Source of the DNA: Bacteroidota bacterium
Lineage (GTDB): Bacteria; Bacteroidota; Bacteroidia; Chitinophagales; Chitinophagaceae
Length of the DNA: 7,328 nt
NCBI GenBank assembly: GCA_023386855.1
Contig: JAEWIW010000311.1
Span: forward strand, 1-7,328
Direction of reading: 5' to 3'
Part shown: positions 1 to 6,449 of the stretch, in pieces
Layout of the letters: each line of letters opens with the position of its first letter
How positions within the stretch are numbered: the first letter of the stretch is position 1
Notes under the pieces: generated by a model
What the model was told of the DNA's origin: nothing
Databases searched by the model: none
Seen by the model: only the letters and a program-made list of their open reading frames with translations
Program-made: the position numbers and the translations under genes

Positions 1-732
1 ATATGAAGTATTGGCCCAATAACTTTTAAAAATTTTTCGACTCTCCTCTTTGAGTTCATATGATCCATTGCCGTCGTTCGGACCAAAATCATGATCATCC
101 CAGATAGCATAATGTGAGGTTGATGAAAGGAAATCCTGCAATACCGGCAAGCTCCGATCCCTGCTGGCTCGATACCATAGTCCCCATTCGCTGGCATAAT
201 CCGCTTCACGGGTGTACCAGTTATCGCCAAGCCAAAGCATGAAGGCCGCTTTTTCTTTGGCCATCGTTTTGAAAATGGATGAATCATTACCATAGGGAGT
301 TCCCGGCCTGTCGAACTCCGGCTCATTAAAATAGGCACAGCTTCCTGCCAGGAAACTGAAGTCCGGCGCAGGTTTCCTCCATTGCCATAAATCGCGGGTA
401 GTAAAGCTTCCCTGCTTCTTCATTTCTTTTCCACCCCTTTTTGCCGTGATGGCATATTCATATGGCGTATTCATGTCAAGCGCAACAAGATTGAATTTTA
501 CCGGGGCAAACCATTGCTGCTGGGCGGTTTTAATGACCATGGAAGAAGCCTGGGATGGATGCCCTTTCTTCCAGTAGTGCAGCTGTACTTCTGCCCCAGG
601 GCTTACTTCCGCCCATATCACAGCGGTCCTTAATTCAACGGGGCCCAGCATTGGCCCTGAGATGATGGCGGGCTTTTGTGCCAGCAGTGTTGTGGAAAAT
701 AACACCAGGCAGACAAGCAGGAATCTGAACAT
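1..732 (-). CDS. PhoD-like alkaline phosphatase, exported; 3' end cut by the window edge
   Basis: The frame is open for all 244 codons from the ATG at 732-730 to the window edge, so the C-terminal part is missing. Residues 1-18 form a Sec-type signal peptide: a short basic start, a hydrophobic core LLVCLVLFSTTLLA, then Q19. There is no twin-arginine motif, unlike Bacillus PhoD. Residues about 22-115 look like the beta-sandwich N-terminal domain of PhoD proteins (ISGPMLG at the start, AVIWAE, PYEYAI). The metallophosphatase domain then begins, with GSC at 130-132 and Tyr134 (the Cys and Tyr expected to bind iron in this family), LGDNWY at 168-173, and the diagnostic WDDHDFGPND at 211-220. By family knowledge the product is a periplasmic or surface phosphomonoesterase or phosphodiesterase. 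The substrate cannot be told from this part. It is divergent from rluF across a 126-bp gap in which I see no convincing promoter. The family call is firm; the exact activity is not. Confidence 0.9.
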   Translation of the reverse strand, partial: MFRFLLVCLVLFSTTLLAQKPAIISGPMLGPVELRTAVIWAEVSPGAEVQLHYWKKGHPSQASSMVIKTAQQQWFAPVKFNLVALDMNTPYEYAITAKRGGKEMKKQGSFTTRDLWQWRKPAPDFSFLAGSCAYFNEPEFDRPGTPYGNDSSIFKTMAKEKAAFMLWLGDNWYTREADYASEWGLWYRASRDRSLPVLQDFLSSTSHYAIWDDHDFGPNDGNGSYELKEESRKIFKSYWANTSY

Positions 733-858
733 GATAACACCAGTTAATTAATGAAATGAAGGGGTGAAAGTACCAAATACCTGAATAATACAGAATGGAC
801 CTCAATATCTTAATACAGCAAAGCGGCATTCGCTAAATTGCAGCCATAAGCGAACAAG

Positions 859-1764
859 ATGGACAATTCAATCAGTTTAAATAAATATATCAGCGACAGT
901 GGCTATTGCTCCAGAAGGGAGGCCGACAGGCTGATTGAGGCAGGAAGGGTGATCCTGAATGATGAAACTGCGCATAAGGGTAGCCGTTATAACCCTGGTG
1001 ATGTGGTGGAAGTGGATGGCAGCTATATCAAAGAACCTAAAAAAGATAAGCTGGTTTACCTGGCATTTAATAAACCGGTAGGAATAACCACTACAACCGA
1101 TACGGATATCAGGGGAAATATCATCAGCTATATCAATTATCCAAAAAGGATATTTCCTATCGGCAGGCTGGATAAGGATTCGGAAGGATTGATCTTTCTT
1201 ACCAATGATGGTGATATCGTCAATAAAGTACTACGGGCAGGTAACCTGCATGAAAAGGAATACGTGGTCAGGGTGAACAAACCCATTGATGCGGCTTTCG
1301 TTCACAATATGAGCAGCGGCATACCCATGCTTCGTACAAAAACGCTACCCTGCAAGGTTTTCCCGATTGGGAGGCAAACCTTCAGGATCATATTGACACA
1401 AGGATTGAACCGCCAGATCCGTAGAATGTGCGAGCACCTTGGTTATACCGTTACATCATTGCAAAGGACCCGGATCATGAATATCAAACTGGATAAACTT
1501 GCCATGGGAAAATGGCGCTACCTAAGTGAGCCGGAGATCAAACAGTTAAAGGAGTCTATTGAAAGTTCTTCCGGGACAAAAGAAGCATCGAGGGTTCAGT
1601 ATAATAAGCCAAAACAGGCTTCTTCATCCAAAAAACAGGAAGAAGAAAAGATCGATTATGATAAGATCGATAAAGCCATCAGGGCCAATCCTCATCTTGG
1701 TAAAACAAAAAAACCCGCCGATAAAGGCGGGAGTTTTAAATCTTATAGAAAGAAGAAGAAATGA
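859..1764 (+). CDS. rluF: 23S rRNA pseudouridine synthase RluF
   Basis: The product isomerises a uridine in 23S rRNA to pseudouridine (U2604 for E. coli RluF). Residues about 6-53 are the S4 RNA-binding domain (LNKYISDSGYCSRREADRLI). The RsuA-family catalytic domain follows, with NKPVGI at 71-76 and GRLDKDSEGL at 102-111, where Asp105 is the catalytic nucleophile. The block QGLNRQIRRMCEHLGY at 181-196 and the flanking RTRIMN closely match what I recall of E. coli RluF, which separates it from RluB, RluE and RsuA. After about residue 230 comes a Lys/Ser/Glu-rich, low-complexity tail ending in RKKKK, similar to the basic tail of E. coli RluF. The start is secure: an in-frame TAA lies at 847-849 and this is the first start codon after it. 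No Shine-Dalgarno sequence is visible, as usual in Bacteroidota. The last 60 bp of the gene also contain a strong hairpin terminator. Confidence 0.95.
   Translation: MDNSISLNKYISDSGYCSRREADRLIEAGRVILNDETAHKGSRYNPGDVVEVDGSYIKEPKKDKLVYLAFNKPVGITTTTDTDIRGNIISYINYPKRIFPIGRLDKDSEGLIFLTNDGDIVNKVLRAGNLHEKEYVVRVNKPIDAAFVHNMSSGIPMLRTKTLPCKVFPIGRQTFRIILTQGLNRQIRRMCEHLGYTVTSLQRTRIMNIKLDKLAMGKWRYLSEPEIKQLKESIESSSGTKEASRVQYNKPKQASSSKKQEEEKIDYDKIDKAIRANPHLGKTKKPADKGGSFKSYRKKKK
1707..1731 (-). terminator. Intrinsic terminator for the nrdJ transcript, embedded in the rluF 3' coding region
   Basis: A perfect 6-bp GC stem CCCGCC (1714-1719) and GGCGGG (1726-1731) encloses a 6-nt loop. Read on the minus strand the stem is followed by seven T (1707-1713), then G and four more T, a textbook Rho-independent terminator. 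It lies 214 bp downstream of the nrdJ stop, so nrdJ mRNA would end antisense to rluF. Read on the plus strand the hairpin is followed only by AGTTTT, so it may also weakly end the rluF transcript, but within the reading frame. In the rluF frame the same bases encode PADKGG (residues 286-291). Confidence 0.8.
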
Positions 1765-1765
1765 G

Positions 1766-1807
1766 TAGTGATTAGTGACTAGTGATTAGTGATTAGTGAC
1801 TAGTGAA
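1766..1807. repeat. Tandem heptamer array, six copies of TAGTGAT/TAGTGAC
   Basis: Six head-to-tail 7-mers begin two bases after the rluF stop codon: TAGTGAT, TAGTGAC, TAGTGAT, TAGTGAT, TAGTGAC, TAGTGAA. Because seven is not a multiple of three, the TAG and TGA triplets fall in all three forward frames. The array is an inverted counterpart of the heptamers at 1901-1942: paired unit by unit the two arms differ at 9 of 42 positions, so a long imperfect hairpin can form across the gap. Confidence 0.9.
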
Positions 1808-1839
1808 ATTTGAATTCCACCAGTCACTGCCACTTTTAT

Positions 1840-1942
1840 TTATTTTGTATTCCAACTAATAACTAATCACTAATAACTAATCACTGGTTATTTTGTATTC
1901 CAACTAACAACTAATCACTAATCACTAATAACTAATCACTGG
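1840..1942. repeat. Direct repeat, 48-bp and 55-bp units, each ending in heptamers of the opposite orientation
   Basis: Unit 1 (1840-1887) and unit 2 (1888-1942) both begin TTATTTTGTATTCCAACTAA and both end AATCACTGG. They differ by one substitution and by one extra 7-bp unit in the second copy, so the length difference (55 against 48) is exactly one heptamer. The heptamers here (AACTAAT and CACTAAT) are the reverse complement of the TAGTGAT/TAGTTAT type and oppose the array at 1766-1807. The block ends two bases before the nrdJ stop codon and fills the gap between the two convergent genes. No ORF or transposase is associated. Confidence 0.9.
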
Positions 1943-1944
1943 TA

Positions 1945-4900
1945 TTAAGAGCACCCCATGCTATTGCCGCAGTTCAGGCATTTATAGCAGGTACCACTTC
2001 TGATAGTAATATGTCCGCAGGTATTACATGCTGGTGCATCACTTTGCATACTCTTCGCTGCTGCATTAACCGCGTCCAGCGCTGATTCCACTTTAACAGC
2101 TTTTGGTTTTACCTCTGCAGGTTTGCTTGATGCTGATAAAGAAGGCACAATGCGAACATCACTTAATTCAGGTGTTGCAGGCACATCATCCCAATCTTCT
2201 GTACCCGTATTCCTGATCTCGGGTTTATCGAGAACATGAACAAGATCGGTTCGATCGAGGTATTCATAAGCCAGTGCCCTGAAGATGAAGTCAACGATCG
2301 AAGTAGTACTCTTGATATTCGGGTGGTCAACCATTCCTGCTGGTTCAAACCTGGTGAATACAAACTTCTCAACGAATTCTTCCAATGGTACTCCATACTG
2401 CAGACCAATCGATATTGAAATCGCAAAGCAGTTGAGCATACTTCTCATAGTAGCGCCTTCCTTGGCCATATCGATAAAGATCTCACCTACTGTACCATCA
2501 CCGTATTCACCTGTCCTGAGGAAAAGGGTTTGACCGTTGATCTTCGCCTTCTGGGTAAATCCTCTTCTCTTTGCGGGCAAAGACCTGCGTTCAACGATGG
2601 TGGCCAGTTTTCTCTTCAACTTGGTATCAGGAGAAGCCTGCACTCTTTTCTGCACTTCATCGAGCAGTTCTTCGATAGTGAGCTTACTCATATCCACGAT
2701 CATGGATTCCGCTCCTGCAGCTTCTTCCATGGTTTCTTCAGCATCCGCTTTCTTCTTCGTTTCACTCTTATTGCTCAGCGGTTGTGAGAGTTTTGAACCA
2801 TCCCTGTACAATGCGCAGGCTTTCAATCCAAGCTTCCAGCTTAACAGATAAGCATCAGCGATCTCGTGGGTCTGTGCTTCATTGGGAAGGTTGATGGTTT
2901 TTGAAATGGCGCCGCTGATGAAAGGCTGTGCTGCAGCCATCATACGGATATGTCCATGTGCATGGATATAACGCTCTCCTTTTTTACCACATTTGTTGGC
3001 GCAATCAAACACAGGAAGATGTTCATTCTTCAGGTAAGGTGCACCTTCAATGGTCATGGTACCACAAACAAAATCATTTGCTTTTTCAATTTCCTCATCA
3101 CTGAAGCCAAGTGCTTCCAGCAGGCTCCATTCAAAGTTGAAATATTGTTCTGGTTTGAAACCCAGGCGCTGTAAACATTCTTCACCTAAATTATAAACGT
3201 TGAATACAAAGCCGATCTCGAAGGCTGAAAGTACAGCCGTATCAAGCTTTTTAATTTCTTCGGCGATGAATCCTTTTTCACTCAGCGATTGATGATTGAT
3301 ATGCGGAGCGCCGGCAAAGCTGCCAGAACCTACAGCATATTTCACGATGGCATCAATTTCTTTAGGAGCATATCCAAGATTTTTCAATGCGGTTGGAACC
3401 GATTGGTTGATGATCTTGAAATACCCGCCACCACTGAGTTTCTTGAATTTCACCAGTGCGAAATCAGGTTCAACCCCGGTAGTATCGCAATCCATTACAA
3501 GACCAATTGTTCCTGTAGGCGCGATCACTGTAGCCTGCGCGTTACGGTAACCAAATTTTTCTCCAAGCTGAACAGCTTCATCCCATGCCCTGGTAGCTGC
3601 GGTCAGCAGGTAATCAGGACAATATTTCGCCTTGATACCCTGGGGTTTGATCTGGAGGTTCTCGTATTCATCCGCATCATAAGCCGCAAGCCTGTGGTTG
3701 CGCATAACGCGGAGCATATGCTCTTTATTTTCATTATAACGTGGGAAGGGTCCCTGCACTTCAGCCAGTTCAGCAGAAGTTTTATAGGCTGTACCAGTCA
3801 TGATCGCGGTGATAGCACCGGCGATACCACGTGCTTCTTCACTATCGTAAGGAATGCCCATTACCATCAGCATGGAGCCGAGGTTGGCATATCCCAGGCC
3901 GAGTGTCCTGTATTCATACGACAGCTGCGCCACTTCTTTTGAAGGGAACTGCGCCATGAGTACAGAGATCTCCAGTACGGTTGTCCAGAGCCTGCAGGTA
4001 TATTCGAAACCTTCAACATCAAAATTATTGGTGGCTTCATCATAGAAGCGGCGAAGGTTTACGGAAGCCAGGTTGCAGGCAGTATTATCGAGGAACATGT
4101 ACTCACTGCAGGGATTTGAAGCCCTGATCTCACCGCCTTCTGGACAGGTATGCCATTCGTTGATCGTAGTATTATATTGTGTGCCGGGGTCTGCGCAACG
4201 CCATGCAGCATAATTGATCTGGTTCCATACTTCACGGGCAGGTACACGCTTCATCACCCTTCCATCGGAACGGGCTTTCAGTTCCCAATCCTCATCCTTT
4301 TCCAACTTTTCAAAGAATTCATTAGGGATTCTTACCGAGTTATTGGAGTTCTGGCCCGAAACGGTCTTGTAAGCTTCGCCTTCATAATCGCTGGGATAAC
4401 CGGCAGCGATCAGGGCGCCAACCTTTTTTTCTTCTTCAACCTTCCAGTTGATGAATTCCATGATCTCGGGGTGGTCGAGGTCGAGGCAAACCATCTTGGC
4501 TGCCCTGCGGGTAGTTCCACCACTTTTAATAGCACCAGCAGCGCGGTCGCCGATCTTCAGGAAGCTCATCAAACCGCTGGAAGTACCGCCACCACTAAGC
4601 TTTTCTCCTTCACCACGGATATTCGAAAAGTTAGTTCCTACACCGGAACCGTATTTGAAGATCCTTGCTTCACGAACCCAGAGGTCCATGATACCGCCAT
4701 CATTCACCAGGTCGTCTTCCACGCTCAGGATAAAACAGGCATGGGGTTGAGGGCGCTCGTATGCGGAGGTTGACTTCTTCAGTTTACCATCGGCCTGGTC
4801 AACATAATAGTGACCCTGTGGTTTACCCTTGATCTGGTAGCTTTCATACAGGCCGGTATTGAACCATTGGGGACTGTTGGGTACACAGGCCTGGTTCAGG

Positions 4901-5277
4901 ATACAATATACCAGCTCCTCGTAAAACACCTGGGCGTCCTGGGCGGAGGCAAAATAATTATTACGCTCACCCCAAACTCTCCAGCAGTTGGCCATACGAT
5001 GGGCAACCTGCTTAACGGAGGTTTCCCTTCCCAGTGAACCGTCGGGCTGTGGTACACCTGCTTTACGAAAATATTTTTGGGCAAGAATATCGGTGGCAAT
5101 CTGGCTCCATGACTTTGGCACTTCCACATTGGTCATCTCAAAAACGATCTCACCGCTTGGATTCCTGATCACAGAGGTCCTGTAATCGTATTCAAACTGG
5201 TCAAAAACATTCACATTGTCTTTTGTGAACCTGCGGGAAAAATGCATTCCCCTGATTGGTGGTTGTTTGGTACCCAT
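1945..5277 (-). CDS. nrdJ: Adenosylcobalamin-dependent (class II) ribonucleotide reductase NrdJ
   Basis: The enzyme reduces ribonucleotides to deoxyribonucleotides in the cytoplasm, using adenosylcobalamin to make a thiyl radical, so it needs neither oxygen nor a separate radical subunit. The 1110-residue product has the ten-stranded barrel core. Cys181 (ACFILSVEDD) and Cys401 (ACNLASVNL) are the expected redox pair. Cys390 in NPCSE (388-392) is the thiyl radical site, with Asn388 and Glu392 as partners. The 11-residue step from Cys390 to Cys401 equals that of Thermotoga NrdJ (322 to 333). Other hallmarks are SGGTTRRAAKM at 252-262 and APTGTIG at 586-592. A charged linker (about 830-865) leads to the TSCPD domain (about 895-1005). 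A second linker rich in Ala, Lys, Pro and Ser leads to a tail with Cys1084, 1087, 1097, 1100, 1103 and 1109, a zinc-ribbon-like module probably used to re-reduce the active site. The gene is intact. No cobalamin riboswitch signature was seen upstream. Confidence 0.97.
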   Translation of the reverse strand: MGTKQPPIRGMHFSRRFTKDNVNVFDQFEYDYRTSVIRNPSGEIVFEMTNVEVPKSWSQIATDILAQKYFRKAGVPQPDGSLGRETSVKQVAHRMANCWRVWGERNNYFASAQDAQVFYEELVYCILNQACVPNSPQWFNTGLYESYQIKGKPQGHYYVDQADGKLKKSTSAYERPQPHACFILSVEDDLVNDGGIMDLWVREARIFKYGSGVGTNFSNIRGEGEKLSGGGTSSGLMSFLKIGDRAAGAIKSGGTTRRAAKMVCLDLDHPEIMEFINWKVEEEKKVGALIAAGYPSDYEGEAYKTVSGQNSNNSVRIPNEFFEKLEKDEDWELKARSDGRVMKRVPAREVWNQINYAAWRCADPGTQYNTTINEWHTCPEGGEIRASNPCSEYMFLDNTACNLASVNLRRFYDEATNNFDVEGFEYTCRLWTTVLEISVLMAQFPSKEVAQLSYEYRTLGLGYANLGSMLMVMGIPYDSEEARGIAGAITAIMTGTAYKTSAELAEVQGPFPRYNENKEHMLRVMRNHRLAAYDADEYENLQIKPQGIKAKYCPDYLLTAATRAWDEAVQLGEKFGYRNAQATVIAPTGTIGLVMDCDTTGVEPDFALVKFKKLSGGGYFKIINQSVPTALKNLGYAPKEIDAIVKYAVGSGSFAGAPHINHQSLSEKGFIAEEIKKLDTAVLSAFEIGFVFNVYNLGEECLQRLGFKPEQYFNFEWSLLEALGFSDEEIEKANDFVCGTMTIEGAPYLKNEHLPVFDCANKCGKKGERYIHAHGHIRMMAAAQPFISGAISKTINLPNEAQTHEIADAYLLSWKLGLKACALYRDGSKLSQPLSNKSETKKKADAEETMEEAAGAESMIVDMSKLTIEELLDEVQKRVQASPDTKLKRKLATIVERRSLPAKRRGFTQKAKINGQTLFLRTGEYGDGTVGEIFIDMAKEGATMRSMLNCFAISISIGLQYGVPLEEFVEKFVFTRFEPAGMVDHPNIKSTTSIVDFIFRALAYEYLDRTDLVHVLDKPEIRNTGTEDWDDVPATPELSDVRIVPSLSASSKPAEVKPKAVKVESALDAVNAAAKSMQSDAPACNTCGHITIRSGTCYKCLNCGNSMGCS

Positions 5278-5548
5278 ATTGTCCGGAGTTTTTTAAAAGA
5301 TGAATGGTTCTGCGAAATATTCAGGCAGAAGACGAAAATATCCTGCTCAACCCAATTTTCCCAATGCTGCTTTTGCACAGGCTGTGGATAAACAAGAATC
5401 AAAAAGTCGAAGCTCAAAACAGCCGCGACTTCCGGATTTTCCAACTTTATTTTCGCCCATTTTTAAATTTTTCATTTTGAGAATTCAAAATTTTTCCATC
5501 TATAATGTACTGTTTTTTGGCATTTGAACCATAAAATCCTTTCCCGTT
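5278..5548. other. Divergent control region between nrdJ and the GGGP synthase unit
   Basis: No convincing gene lies here. On the minus strand TATTTTCG (5340-5333) matches the Bacteroidota -7 element TAnnTTTG at seven of eight positions, with a TTG 21 bp upstream. It is a weak candidate nrdJ promoter. An interrupted hairpin lies at 5404-5431 (AAGTCG with CGACTT, inner GCT with AGC). A perfect AT-rich inverted repeat lies at 5474-5491 (ATTTTGA, GAAT, TCAAAAT), followed by a T run on the plus strand. The stretch 5461-5548 is strongly AT-rich. No clear TAnnTTTG promoter was found for the plus-strand genes. CATTTTTG at 5604-5611 matches seven of eight positions, but it lies inside the possible small ORF and close to the start of the synthase gene. 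Confidence 0.5.
5371..5391. promoter_or_regulatory. Pair of head-to-head DnaA-box-like 9-mers upstream of nrdJ
   Basis: Positions 5391-5383 on the minus strand read TTATCCACA, the exact strong DnaA-box consensus. Positions 5371-5379 on the plus strand read TTTTGCACA, which fits the relaxed consensus TTWTNCACA. The two face each other across 3 bp and form an imperfect palindrome (7 of 9 arm positions paired). They end about 105 bp before the nrdJ start, just upstream of the weak promoter candidate. DnaA is known to bind the nrdAB promoter in E. coli. A regulatory role here is inference, and one exact 9-mer can occur by chance. Confidence 0.45.
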
Positions 5549-5635
5549 ATGGGACAGTTTAACAGTATCAGAGATAAGGTGGTAGAAGACAAAAAGTTTT
5601 TGCATTTTTGTAAGGACCAAATGCCAGGTGAATGA
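5549..5635 (+). CDS. Possible 28-codon ORF translationally coupled to the GGGP synthase gene
   Basis: ATG at 5549 opens a 28-codon frame encoding MGQFNSIRDKVVEDKKFLHF, then CKDQMPGE, ending at TGA 5633-5635. That stop overlaps the next gene's start as ATGA, the classic arrangement for translational coupling. The predicted peptide is charged, has no membrane segment, and I do not recognise it. In its favour are the exact overlap and the fact that it fills the space just ahead of the gene. Against it are its very short length, the frequency of chance ATGA overlaps and the absence of a clear promoter upstream. It may be a real small protein, an upstream regulatory ORF, or simply untranslated leader. 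Confidence 0.3.
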   Translation: MGQFNSIRDKVVEDKKFLHFCKDQMPGE

Positions 5636-6387
5636 CCCATAGAATATATGATTTGATTGTCAGCAGGAAAACTGAAGGGAAAAAATCCTTTACTGTACTC
5701 ATTGACCCCGATGAGGTCGACCTAAAAGGGATCGATACCCTGGTTAAACTGGCAACAAAGGCACAGGTAGATTATTTTTTCGTGGGAGGAAGCCTGGTAA
5801 TCAGCAACCGTTTAAGCGATTGCATTTCGCGTATCAAGGAAAGCTGTGATATTCCGGTTGTATTATTTCCCGGCAGTCCTTCGCAGGTATCTCCCAATGC
5901 TGATGCATTACTATACCTCTCGTTGATATCGGGAAGAAACCCCGAACTGCTGATCGGCCAGCATGTGATATCCGCACCAATGGTGCGGCAAAGCGGGCTG
6001 GAGATCATATCAACAGGTTACATGGTCATTGATGGAGGAGCGCCTACAACAGTATCGTATATCAGCAATGCCTCACCTATTCCTTCCGATAAAAAAGATA
6101 TTGCCACCTGTACCGCAATGGCCGGTGAGATGCTTGGAATGAAACTGATCTATATGGATGCGGGAAGTGGCGCACGCAAGCCTGTTCCTGAAGAAATGAT
6201 CCATGCGGTTTCGTCGCATACCAGTGTTCCGCTGATCGTTGGCGGCGGCATTACCACTCCTGAAAAAGCATATCTCAACTGCAGGGCGGGAGCTGACATT
6301 ATTGTCATTGGAAACGCGATTGAAAAAGACCCTTCATTGATCAAGGATATGAGCCAGGCCATCCATGGTTCTGAAGTGTTCAACTAG
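5632..6387 (+). CDS. Geranylgeranylglyceryl (or heptaprenylglyceryl) phosphate synthase, bacterial group II
   Basis: This cytoplasmic prenyltransferase joins a polyprenyl diphosphate to sn-glycerol 1-phosphate through an ether bond, the step that in archaea starts membrane lipid synthesis. The 251-residue product is a TIM barrel of normal family length. Motifs in order are LIDPDE (23-28), FFVGGS (49-54), LFPGS (78-82), YMDAGSGA (174-181), IVGGGI (202-207) and IVIGNAI (224-230). The glycine-rich loops near the C-terminus hold the glycerol phosphate. It resembles the Bacteroidota members of group II, some of which have been shown to use geranylgeranyl diphosphate, more than the Firmicutes PcrB enzymes. 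Which polyprenyl chain is used here cannot be read from sequence. The start is certain: an in-frame TGA (5629-5631) directly precedes the ATG. No archaeol-pathway partner gene lies in the window. The gene is intact, and a GC-rich tandem repeat follows its stop by a few bases. Confidence 0.93.
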   Translation: MTHRIYDLIVSRKTEGKKSFTVLIDPDEVDLKGIDTLVKLATKAQVDYFFVGGSLVISNRLSDCISRIKESCDIPVVLFPGSPSQVSPNADALLYLSLISGRNPELLIGQHVISAPMVRQSGLEIISTGYMVIDGGAPTTVSYISNASPIPSDKKDIATCTAMAGEMLGMKLIYMDAGSGARKPVPEEMIHAVSSHTSVPLIVGGGITTPEKAYLNCRAGADIIVIGNAIEKDPSLIKDMSQAIHGSEVFN

Positions 6388-6391
6388 ACAC

Positions 6392-6442
6392 CGTGGCACG
6401 GGGGCGTGGCACGGGGGCGTGGCACGGGGGCGTGGCACGGGG
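6392..6442. repeat. GC-rich 13-bp tandem repeat, 3.9 copies, palindromic core
   Basis: Three exact copies of CGTGGCACGGGGG (6392, 6405, 6418) and a fourth lacking its last base (6431-6442) begin four bases after the stop of the GGGP synthase gene. Each unit has a 9-bp odd palindrome, CGTG-G-CACG, and the palindromes are separated by GGGG. Four runs of four or five G are spaced by 8-nt CGTGGCAC segments on the plus strand. The array is bracketed by ACACC (6388-6392) and GGTGT (6441-6445), which are reverse complements. Base composition contrasts sharply with the AT-rich DNA that follows. There are no unique spacers, so it is not a CRISPR array. Confidence 0.95.
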
Positions 6443-6449
6443 TGTACAC

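Noticed and set aside
635..829. Minus-strand ORF of 64 codons
   Set aside because: Overlaps the signal-peptide region of the PhoD-like gene in another frame, and the PhoD-like frame has clear family motifs.
822..834. Small hairpin AGCG-GCATT-CGCT before rluF
   Set aside because: A 4-bp stem with no T run or conserved context; expected by chance.
3289..3942. Plus-strand ORF of 217 codons
   Set aside because: Lies entirely antisense to the core of nrdJ, resembles no family, and its composition is that of an opposite-frame shadow.
4150..4773. Plus-strand ORF of 207 codons
   Set aside because: Also antisense to nrdJ, across the conserved catalytic region; explained by the codon use of the real gene.
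5278..5548. NrdR-box pair upstream of nrdJ
   Set aside because: No pair of ACAnTATATTGTGT-like palindromes; TATAATGTA near 5500 is too poor a match and stands alone.
5278..5631. Cobalamin riboswitch controlling nrdJ
   Set aside because: The conserved GCCACTG-type box and the surrounding stems were not found on the minus strand.
6392..6442. CRISPR array
   Set aside because: Repeat period is only 13 bp, the units are contiguous with no unique spacers, and no cas gene is present.
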